A stretch of 64,000 bases of DNA, taken from Microtetraspora fusca. GTDB taxonomy: Bacteria > Actinomycetota > Actinomycetes > Streptosporangiales > Streptosporangiaceae. Positions 56,026-64,000 of this stretch are shown piece after piece. The position numbers and the translations under genes are program-made. The DNA lies in assembly GCF_001570365.1 (NCBI RefSeq), contig NZ_BBYK01000049.1:1-64000 (forward strand), given 5' to 3'. Numbering within the stretch: position 1 is the first letter of the stretch; each line of letters begins with the position of its first letter. A model generated the notes under the pieces. The model searched no databases. It saw nothing but the letters and a program-made list of their open reading frames with translations, and was not told the origin of the DNA.

Positions 56026-56385
56026 ATGGAGCTGTATGTGCCCATCCTGGTGCTCGCGGTCCTCGCGGCGGGCTTCGCCGTGTTCTCCGTGAGCATCGCC
56101 CCCTTCACCGGGCCGAAGCGCTGGAACCGCGCCAAGCTGGACGCCTACGAGTGCGGCATCGAGCCGACCCCGCAGCCCGTCGGCGGTGGGCGCTTCCCGC
56201 TCAAGTACATGATCACAGCGATGCTGTTCATCGTGTTCGACATCGAGATCATCTTCCTCTATCCGTGGGCGGTCGCGTTCGACAGTCTCGGCCTGTTCGG
56301 GCTGGTCGAGATGGTGCTGTTCATCGTCACCGTCCTCGTGGCGTACGCCTACGTGTGGCGCCGCCGCGGTCTTGATTGGGATTAG
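56026..56385 (+). CDS. nuoA: NADH-quinone oxidoreductase subunit A
   Basis: 119 aa, three membrane helices, with the conserved [11 protein letters not shown] loop and [13 protein letters not shown]. Membrane-arm subunit of complex I. Its TAG is 2 nt before the nuoB ATG. Confidence 0.96.
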   Translation: MELYVPILVLAVLAAGFAVFSVSIAPFTGPKRWNRAKLDAYECGIEPTPQPVGGGRFPLKYMITAMLFIVFDIEIIFLYPWAVAFDSLGLFGLVEMVLFIVTVLVAYAYVWRRRGLDWD

Positions 56386-56387
56386 CC

Positions 56388-56939
56388 ATGGGTCTTGAAG
56401 AGAAACTGCCGAGCGGCTTCATCCTGACGACGGTCGAGCAGGTGGCCGGCTGGGCGCGGAAGAGTTCGGTCTGGCCCGCGACGTTCGGTCTCGCGTGCTG
56501 CGCGATCGAGCTGATGGCGACCGGCGCCTCCAAGCACGACCTCGCGCGGTTCGGCATGGAGCGGGCCTCCGCCTCACCGCGTCAGGCCGACCTGATGATC
56601 GTGGCGGGCCGCCTGTCGCAGAAGATGGCGCCCGTGCTGCGTCAGATCTACGACCAGATGGCCGAGCCCAAGTGGGTCATCGCGATGGGCGTCTGCGCGT
56701 CCAGCGGCGGCATGTTCAACAACTACGCCATCGTGCAGGGCGTGGACCACGTCGTGCCGGTCGACATCTACCTGCCGGGCTGCCCGCCCCGGCCCGAGAT
56801 GCTGATCGACGCCATCGTGAAGCTGCACGACAAGATCCAGAACATGAAGTTCGGCGCCCACCGCGCCAAGCAGATCGAGGAGCTCGAGCTCCAGGCACTG
56901 CGGACGCTGCCGTTGATCGACCAGGGGGCGGACAGATGA
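56388..56939 (+). CDS. nuoB: NADH-quinone oxidoreductase subunit B
   Basis: 183 aa. Cluster N2 ligands: Cys pair in [11 protein letters not shown], Cys in [10 protein letters not shown] and Cys in [10 protein letters not shown]. Final 4Fe-4S centre that passes electrons to quinone. ATG 56388 selected; a 4-codon-longer frame overlaps nuoA. Confidence 0.96.
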   Translation: MGLEEKLPSGFILTTVEQVAGWARKSSVWPATFGLACCAIELMATGASKHDLARFGMERASASPRQADLMIVAGRLSQKMAPVLRQIYDQMAEPKWVIAMGVCASSGGMFNNYAIVQGVDHVVPVDIYLPGCPPRPEMLIDAIVKLHDKIQNMKFGAHRAKQIEELELQALRTLPLIDQGADR

Positions 56940-56998
56940 GCGCGAACGTGAGGAACGAGCGCTTCGTGCGGGATTCGTGGAGCGGAGCCACCAGATGA
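56936..56998 (+). CDS. Possible 20-aa bridging micro-ORF between nuoB and nuoC
   Basis: ATG overlaps the nuoB stop (ATGA) and the TGA overlaps the nuoC start (ATGA), so the 55-nt spacer is one open frame of 20 codons ([10 protein letters not shown]..., ending WSGATR). Arg-rich, no known family. Looks like a translational bridge, possibly from a repeat insertion. Confidence 0.35.
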   Translation: MSANVRNERFVRDSWSGATR

Positions 56999-57684
56999 GC
57001 AGCGACAACCTCCCCGGCGTGCCGCAGGGCGAGGCGGCGGAGCAGGCCACCGAGAGCGTCGCCCGCAGGGGCATGTTCGGCGCCCGCGACACCGGCGACA
57101 CCTCCGGTTACGGCCGCCTGGTCGTACGGCACGCGCCCCGGCTCGCCACCGAGCGGCCGTACGGGTCGTACTTCGACGAGGTGGCCGACGCGCTGGAGCC
57201 CGTCGCCGGCGACGCGATCGAGCGCGTGGTCGTGGACCGCGACGAGGTCACCTTCCACATCGCGCGTGAGCGTCTCGTCGAGGTGATGCGCCACCTGCGC
57301 GACGACGCGGCGCTGCGGTTCGAGCTCTCGCTCGGCGTCTCCGGCGTCCACTACCCGGACGAGACGGGCGCCGAGCTGCACGCGGTCTACCACCTGTGCT
57401 CGATCACGCACAACCGGCGGATCCGCGTCGAGGTCTCCTGCCCCGACTCCGACCGGCACATCCCGTCCACCGTTTCTGTCTACCCGACGCACGACTGGCA
57501 CGAGCGGGAGACGTACGACTTTTTCGGGATCATCTTCGACGGGCACCCGGCGCTGACCCGCATCGAGATGCCCGACGACTGGGAGGGCCACCCCCAGCGC
57601 AAGGACTACCCCCTCGGCGGCATCCCGGTGGAGTACCGCGGCGCCGAGACCCCCGCGCCGGACCAGAGGAGGTCGTACGCATGA
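56995..57684 (+). CDS. nuoC: NADH-quinone oxidoreductase subunit C
   Basis: 229 aa. 30-kDa subunit signature ([24 protein letters not shown] split at [19 protein letters not shown]). An N-terminal extension of about 60 residues is typical of actinobacteria. ATG 56995; its stop overlaps the nuoD ATG. Confidence 0.95.
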   Translation: MSSDNLPGVPQGEAAEQATESVARRGMFGARDTGDTSGYGRLVVRHAPRLATERPYGSYFDEVADALEPVAGDAIERVVVDRDEVTFHIARERLVEVMRHLRDDAALRFELSLGVSGVHYPDETGAELHAVYHLCSITHNRRIRVEVSCPDSDRHIPSTVSVYPTHDWHERETYDFFGIIFDGHPALTRIEMPDDWEGHPQRKDYPLGGIPVEYRGAETPAPDQRRSYA

Positions 57685-58997
57685 GTACAACGACGACCGA
57701 GGGCAAGGTCTACGACGTCGCCGGCCAGGACTGGGACGAGCTCGTCGAGACGGTCACCGAGTCGGCCGAAGAGCGCCTGGTCATCAACATGGGCCCGCAG
57801 CACCCGTCCACGCACGGCGTGCTCCGGCTGGTCCTGACGCTCGACGGTGAGACGGTGACCGAGGCCCGGACGGTGATCGGGTACCTCCACACCGGCATCG
57901 AGAAGAACATGGAGTTCCGGACGTGGACCCAGGGGGTCACGTTCGTCACCCGCATGGACTACCTCGCGCCGATCTTCAACGAGACGGCGTACTGCCTGGG
58001 CGTCGAGAAGCTCCTCGGCATCACCGACCGGGTCCCCGAGCGGGCCCAGGCGATCCGCGTGATGATGATGGAGCTCAACCGGATCTCCTCGCACCTGGTG
58101 GCGCTCGCCACCTATGGCCTGGAGCTGGGCGCCACCACGCCGATGATCTTCGGCTTCCGCGAGCGCGAGATGATCCTCGACCTGTTCGAGTACATCACCG
58201 GCCTGCGCATGAACATGGCGTACGTGCGGCCGGGCGGCGTGAGCGTCGACCTGCCGGCGGGGGCCGTCGACAAGATCGGCGAGTTCCTCAAGGTCATGCC
58301 GAAGCGCATCAAGGACATGCGCAAGCTGCTCGACGAGAACCCGGTCTACACCCGCAGGACCAAGGACGTCGCCTACCTCGACCTGACCGGCTGCATGGCC
58401 CTCGGTGTCACCGGGCCGATGCTCCGCGCGGCGGGCCTGCCCTGGGACCTGCGCAAGTCGCAGCCCTACTGCGGTTACGAGACGTACGAGTTCGACGTCC
58501 CGACCGAGAAGACCTGCGACGTGTACGGCCGCTACCTCGTCCGCATGGCCGAGATGGAGGAGTCGCTGAAGATCGTCGAGCAGGCGCTCGACCGCCTGAC
58601 CGGCCCGCTCAAGGGCGGCTCGGTGATGATCGACGACAAGAAGATCGGCTGGCCGTCGCAGCTCGCGCTCGGCCCCGACGGCCTCGGCAACTCGCCCGAC
58701 CACATCGCGCACATCATGGGCAGCTCGATGGAGGCCCTGATCCACCACTTCAAGCTGGTGACCGAGGGCTTCCGGGTGCCGGCCGGCCAGGTGTACGCGG
58801 CGGTCGAGTCGCCGCGCGGCGAGCTGGGCGCGCACGTGGTCAGCGACGGTGGGACGCGGCCCTACCGCGTCCACTTCCGCGACCCGTCCTTCACGAACCT
58901 GCAGGCCGTGCCGGCGACCTGCGAAGGTGGCATGATCGCCGACGTCATCTCGGCCGTCGCCTCGATCGACCCGGTCATGGGAGGTGTGGACAGGTGA
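57681..58997 (+). CDS. nuoD: NADH-quinone oxidoreductase subunit D
   Basis: 438 aa. 49-kDa subunit: [15 protein letters not shown] (quinone-site His), DYLAPIFNE, and [16 protein letters not shown] near the C-terminus. Forms the quinone-binding pocket with NuoB. Preceded by AGAGGAGG; overlaps nuoC by ATGA. Confidence 0.96.
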   Translation: MSTTTTEGKVYDVAGQDWDELVETVTESAEERLVINMGPQHPSTHGVLRLVLTLDGETVTEARTVIGYLHTGIEKNMEFRTWTQGVTFVTRMDYLAPIFNETAYCLGVEKLLGITDRVPERAQAIRVMMMELNRISSHLVALATYGLELGATTPMIFGFREREMILDLFEYITGLRMNMAYVRPGGVSVDLPAGAVDKIGEFLKVMPKRIKDMRKLLDENPVYTRRTKDVAYLDLTGCMALGVTGPMLRAAGLPWDLRKSQPYCGYETYEFDVPTEKTCDVYGRYLVRMAEMEESLKIVEQALDRLTGPLKGGSVMIDDKKIGWPSQLALGPDGLGNSPDHIAHIMGSSMEALIHHFKLVTEGFRVPAGQVYAAVESPRGELGAHVVSDGGTRPYRVHFRDPSFTNLQAVPATCEGGMIADVISAVASIDPVMGGVDR

Positions 58998-59024
58998 GCG
59001 AGCGCAGCGAGCGAGCCAATAAGC
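58994..59024 (+). repeat. Short repeat in the nuoD-nuoE spacer
   Basis: Starts GTGAGCGAGCGC, centre AGCGAGC, ends GAGCCAATAAGC. Both ends match the repeat at the rex-hemA junction. Confidence 0.55.
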
Positions 59025-59077
59025 ACAGCACGTTTACGGCACTGGCCAACGAGCCGGTAGGCGAGGTGGCCAAGTGA
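58994..59077 (+). CDS. Possible 27-aa bridging micro-ORF between nuoD and nuoE
   Basis: GTG overlaps the nuoD stop (GTGA) and TGA overlaps the nuoE GTG (GTGA), so the whole 76-nt spacer is open. The start ([10 protein letters not shown]) is encoded by a GAGCGAGCGC repeat. Function unknown; it may keep ribosomes coupled across the inserted repeat. Confidence 0.35.
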   Translation: MSERSERANKHSTFTALANEPVGEVAK

Positions 59078-59741
59078 CGTATTCACCCGAGGTCCGCGAG
59101 CGTCTGGAGACGGACGCCAAGGAGATCATCGGCCGCTACCCCAAGGCCAGGTCGGCCCTGCTGCCGCTGCTGCACCTGGTGCAGTCGGAGGACGGCTACG
59201 TCTCCGACGACGGCTACGAGTTCTGCGCCGAGATGCTCGGCCTGAGCAAGGCCGAGGTCGTGGGCGTCGCGACCTTCTACACCATGTACAAGCGCAAGCC
59301 CGCGGGTGACTACAACGTGGGCGTCTGCATCAACGCGCTGTGCGCGGTCATGGGTGGCGACCAGATCTGGGAGGAGCTCTCCGAGCACGTCGGCGTCGGC
59401 CACGACGAGACCACGCCGGACGGCAAGGTCACGCTGGAGCGGCTGGAGTGCAACGCCGCCTGTGACTTCGCCCCGGTGATGATGGTCAACTGGGAGTTCT
59501 TCGACAACCAGACTCCGGAGTCGGCCAAGCAGCTCGTGGACGACCTGCGCGCCGGCAAGGAGATCGTGCCGACCCGCGGCCCCAAGAAGCTGTGCACGTT
59601 CAAGGAGGCCGCGCGGGTCCTCGCCGGCCTGCCGGACGGCCTGGCCGGCGAGGGTCCCTCGGCCGCCGGACCGTCCCTGGAAGGTTTGAAGGTCGCCAAG
59701 GCCAACGGCTGGGAGGCGCCCGGAGGAGCGGTGAGCGACCG

Positions 59742-59745
<4 letters not shown>
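59074..59745 (+). CDS. nuoE: NADH-quinone oxidoreductase subunit E
   Basis: 223 aa. Thioredoxin-like 2Fe-2S (N1a) subunit with C-x4-C (VCINALCAV) and C-x3-C ([10 protein letters not shown]). GTG start preceded by GAGG. Its stop overlaps the nuoF start. Confidence 0.95.
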
Positions 59746-61024
<1,279 letters not shown>

Positions 61025-61028
<4 letters not shown>

Positions 61029-63472
61029 CGGTTCAGACAACGCAGCCGGAACAGCCCGTCGTGACCATGGTGACCCTGACCATCGACGGCTTCCAGATCA
61101 GCGTGCCCAAGGGCACCCTGATCATCCGGGCCGCTGAGCTGCTCGGGATCCAGATCCCCCGGTTCTGCGACCACCCGCTGCTCGATCCCGCGGCGAACTG
61201 CCGCCAGTGCCTGGTGGACATCACCGACGCCGGCAACGGCCGCGGCTTCCCCAAGCCGCAGCCGTCCTGCGCCATCGAGGTGGCCGAGGGCATGGTGATC
61301 AAGACCCAGCTCACCTCGCCGGTGGCCGAGAAGGCCCAGCGCGGCGTGATGGAGATGCTGCTCCTGAACCACCCGCTCGACTGCCCGGTCTGCGACAAGG
61401 GCGGCGAGTGCCCCCTGCAGAACCAGGCCATGTCGAACGGCCAGGGCGAGAGCCGGTTCGTGGAGCAGAAGCGGACATTCGAGAAGCCGATCGCGCTGTC
61501 CACCGAGGTGCTGCTCGACCGCGAGCGCTGCATCCAGTGCGCGCGGTGCATCCGCTTCTCCGACCAGATCGCCGGTGACCCGCTCATCGACTTCTTCGAG
61601 CGCGGGGCCAAGGAGCAGGTGGGCGTCGCCGACGGTGAGCCGTTCGAGTCCTACTTCTCGGGCAACACCATCCAGATCTGCCCGGTGGGCGCGCTGACCG
61701 GCGCCGCGTACCGGTTCCGCTCCCGCCCGTTCGACCTGGTGTCCACGCCGAGCGCCTGCGAGCACTGCGCCTCCGGCTGCTCGCTGCGTACGGACCACCG
61801 CCGCGGCCGGGTCACCCGTCGCCTGGCCGGGGACGACCCGCAGGTCAACGAGGAGTGGAACTGCGACAAGGGCCGCTGGGCGTTCCAGTACGCGACCCAG
61901 TCCGACCGGCTCAGGACGCCGCTGGTCCGCGACGAGGACGGCAAGCTCGTGCCCGCCTCGTGGCCGGAGGCCCTCGAGGTCGCGGCCAAGGGCCTCGCGG
62001 CGGCGCGCGGTAAGGCCGGCGTGCTGGTCGGCGGCCGTGTCACCGTCGAGGACGCCTACGCGTACGGCAAGTTCGCCCGGGTCGCGCTCGGCACCAACGA
62101 CATCGACTTCCGCGCCCGCCCGCTGTCGGACGAGGAGGCCCGCTTCCTCGCCAACGCCGTCGCGGGCAAGGGCATCGAGGTCTCCTACGCCGACCTGGAG
62201 CAGGCCCCGGCCGTGCTCCTCGCCGGGTTCGAGCCCGAGGAGGAGTCGCCGATCGTCTTCCTGCGGCTGCGCAAGGCCGCGCGGAAGAAGGGCCTCAAGG
62301 TCTACTCCCTGGCGCCGTTCGCCACCCCGGGCCTGACCAAGATGCGCGGGACGCTCCTGCGAGCCGTGCCCGGCGGCGAGGCCGAGGCCATCGGCGACCT
62401 GATCAACTCGGGCACCGATCTGCTGCCCGCCGGCTCGATCATCCTGGCCGGCGAGCGGCTCGCCACCGCCCAGGGCGCGCTCTCCGCCGTCCTGCGGCTC
62501 GCGCAGACCACCGGCGCGAAGCTCGCCTGGGTGCCGCGCCGGGCCGGTGAGCGGGGCGCGATCGAGGCGGGCGCGCTGCCCAACCTGCTGCCGATCGGCC
62601 GCCCGGTCGCCGAAGAGGCGGCCCGGGCCGAGGTGGCCAAGGCGTGGAACGTCTCGGCCCTGCCCGAGGCCGAGGGCCGCGACACCGACGGCATCCTCAC
62701 CGCCGCCCTTGAGGGAGAGCTCGACGCGCTGGTCGTCGCCGGCGTCGATCCGTACGACCTGGCCGACCCGGGCCGGGCGCTCGCCGCGCTGGAGAACACG
62801 CCGTTCATCGTCAGCCTGGAGATCCGCGCCAGCGCGGTGACCGACCGGGCCGACGTCGTGCTCCCGGTCGCCGTGGTGGCCGAGAAGTCCGGCACGTTCG
62901 TCGACTGGGAGGGCCGCGGCCGCTCCTTCGATGTCGCGACCGGCGTTCCCGGCGTGATGAGCGACCTCGGCGTCGTCTCGGCCATCGCCGACCGGATGGA
63001 CGTCCACCTGGCGCTGCCGGACGCCGCCGCCGCGCGGCGCGAGCTCGGCGCCCTGGGATCGTGGCGCGGGCCGCGTGCCGCCGCGCCGAACGTGACCGGC
63101 GGGCGGCAGACCCGGGAGGCGGAGGCGGGGGAGGCCGTGCTGGCCACCTGGCACCTGCTGCTCGACGACGGCAGCCTGCAGGACGGCGAGCCGTACCTCG
63201 CGGGCACCGCCCGCGAGGCGGTCGCGCTGCTGTCCGAGGCCACCGCCGCGGAGGTCGGTGTGGCCGACGGCGACAAGCTGACCGTCGGCGGCTCGGTGAC
63301 CCTGCCGGTGCGGATCGCCGACCTGCCCGACCGCGTCGTCTGGCTGCCGGCCAACTCCGCCGGCGTCTCGGTCACCCGCGACCTGCGCGCCGTCGCCGGC
63401 GACGTGGTGACGATCTCCGGCGACCAGGCCGTCCTCGAGACCGTGAACGAGGAAGTGGAGACCGACCGATGA
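61025..63472 (+). CDS. nuoG: NADH-quinone oxidoreductase subunit G
   Basis: 815 aa. N-terminal 2Fe-2S ferredoxin ([21 protein letters not shown]), His/Cys cluster ([20 protein letters not shown]), 4Fe-4S ([12 protein letters not shown]) and a second one ([10 protein letters not shown], the extra N7-type set), then a molybdopterin-oxidoreductase-like body. Full length for actinobacteria. Overlaps nuoF and nuoH starts. Confidence 0.95.
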
Positions 63473-64000
63473 ACCCGACAACTGGTCCCACGCTGGTCGA
63501 CTTCGGCCACGATCCGCTGTGGCTGTCCATCATCAAGGCCGTGTTCATCTTCGTGGTCCTGATGCTGGGCGTGCTGTTCGGCGTGTGGTTCGAGCGCAAG
63601 CTCATCTCCCGGATGCAGCACCGGTACGGCCCCAACCGGGCGGGCAAGTTCGGCCTGCTCCAGTCGGTGGCCGACGGCCTGAAGATGGGGCTCAAGGAAG
63701 ACATCATGCCCCGCACGGTGGACAAGATCGTCTACCTGCTGGCGCCTGTGATCATCGCCGTGCCCGCGTTCCTGGCCTTCTCGGTCATGCCGTTCGGCCC
63801 GATGGTGTCGATCTTCGGCGTGGAGACGCCGCTGCAGCTCACCGACCTGCCGGTCGCGGTGCTGCTGGTCCTGGCGATGGCCTCGATCGGCGTGTACGGC
63901 ATCGTGCTCGCCGGATGGGGCTCCCGCTCGCCGTACGCCATCCTGGGCGGCCTGCGTTCCAGCGCCCAGGTGGTCTCGTACGAGATCGCGATGGGTCTGT
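63469..64000 (+). CDS. nuoH: NADH-quinone oxidoreductase subunit H (partial, runs off window)
   Basis: First 177 residues only. Membrane helix 1 ([24 protein letters not shown]), the conserved loop [24 protein letters not shown], further helices and [20 protein letters not shown]-type loop. Quinone-pocket subunit of complex I. The remaining nuo genes presumably follow outside the window. Confidence 0.94.
   Translation, partial: MNPTTGPTLVDFGHDPLWLSIIKAVFIFVVLMLGVLFGVWFERKLISRMQHRYGPNRAGKFGLLQSVADGLKMGLKEDIMPRTVDKIVYLLAPVIIAVPAFLAFSVMPFGPMVSIFGVETPLQLTDLPVAVLLVLAMASIGVYGIVLAGWGSRSPYAILGGLRSSAQVVSYEIAMGL

Overview
High-GC actinobacterial DNA. Several things point to a filamentous, sporulating actinomycete of the Streptosporangiales type, although no species-level marker is present. 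The developmental regulators include a BldN-type sigma factor with its RsbN-like anti-sigma factor, BldC, and a second BldC-sized single-domain regulator. There is an HspR-controlled dnaK operon, a Rex-controlled heme cluster and an XRE/DUF397 pair. GTG and TTG starts and 4-nt ATGA/GTGA overlaps are common. I see no tRNA, rRNA, CRISPR array, insertion sequence or phage gene. The window is mostly core chromosome, with small accessory patches around 0.1-0.6 kb, 7.6-10 kb and 50-52 kb.

Layout. 0-13.6 kb is mixed: a truncated SDR gene running into a GAF histidine kinase and NarL-type regulator, a lone ABC ATPase, a TSUP exporter, an IclR regulator, a Rieske/DUF2231 membrane protein, an HD-domain phosphohydrolase, an XRE/DUF397 module with a divergent small gene, a CapA-like lipoprotein, a TetR regulator and several uncharacterised proteins. 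13.7-20.6 kb is the minus-strand heat-shock operon dnaK-grpE-dnaJ-hspR followed by clpB; its promoter is flanked by two HspR (HAIR) operators. 20.7-27.6 kb holds two paralogous exported proteins, an ABC-2 exporter pair, proC, an MFS transporter, acuC and a hypothetical. 27.9-36.1 kb resembles the Streptomyces bldN neighbourhood: a BldC-like regulator, the 32-aa ribosomal protein bS22, an SDR-type epimerase, an acyltransferase, an alpha/beta hydrolase, a HAD phosphatase, RsbN, BldN, a membrane-ABM fusion and a glutaredoxin-like protein.

36.3-44.0 kb is the heme gene set rex-hemA-hemC-hemD-hemB-(prim-pol-like)-hemL, preceded by a Rex operator. 44.1-49.7 kb has a LysR regulator, a histidine phosphatase and a System II cytochrome c maturation set (ccsX/resA, ccdA, resB, ccsB). 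49.7-53.7 kb holds a PLDc_N membrane protein, an HExxH metallopeptidase, BldC, a DUF4229 protein and a secreted beta-propeller. 53.8-64 kb carries menG, a geranylgeranyl-reductase-family gene and nuoA-nuoH (nuoH cut by the window edge), headed by a perfect Rex operator.

Functional logic: heme synthesis, cytochrome c assembly, menaquinone methylation/reduction and complex I lie close together. The heme and complex I operons both begin with a Rex site, which implies joint control by the NADH/NAD+ ratio. The least expected sequence features are short ORFs that bridge the spacers of the nuo operon by start/stop overlap, a short repeat shared by the end of rex and the nuoD-nuoE spacer, and a perfect 17-bp palindrome between grpE and dnaJ. 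I did not find a clear-cut new defence or biosynthetic system.
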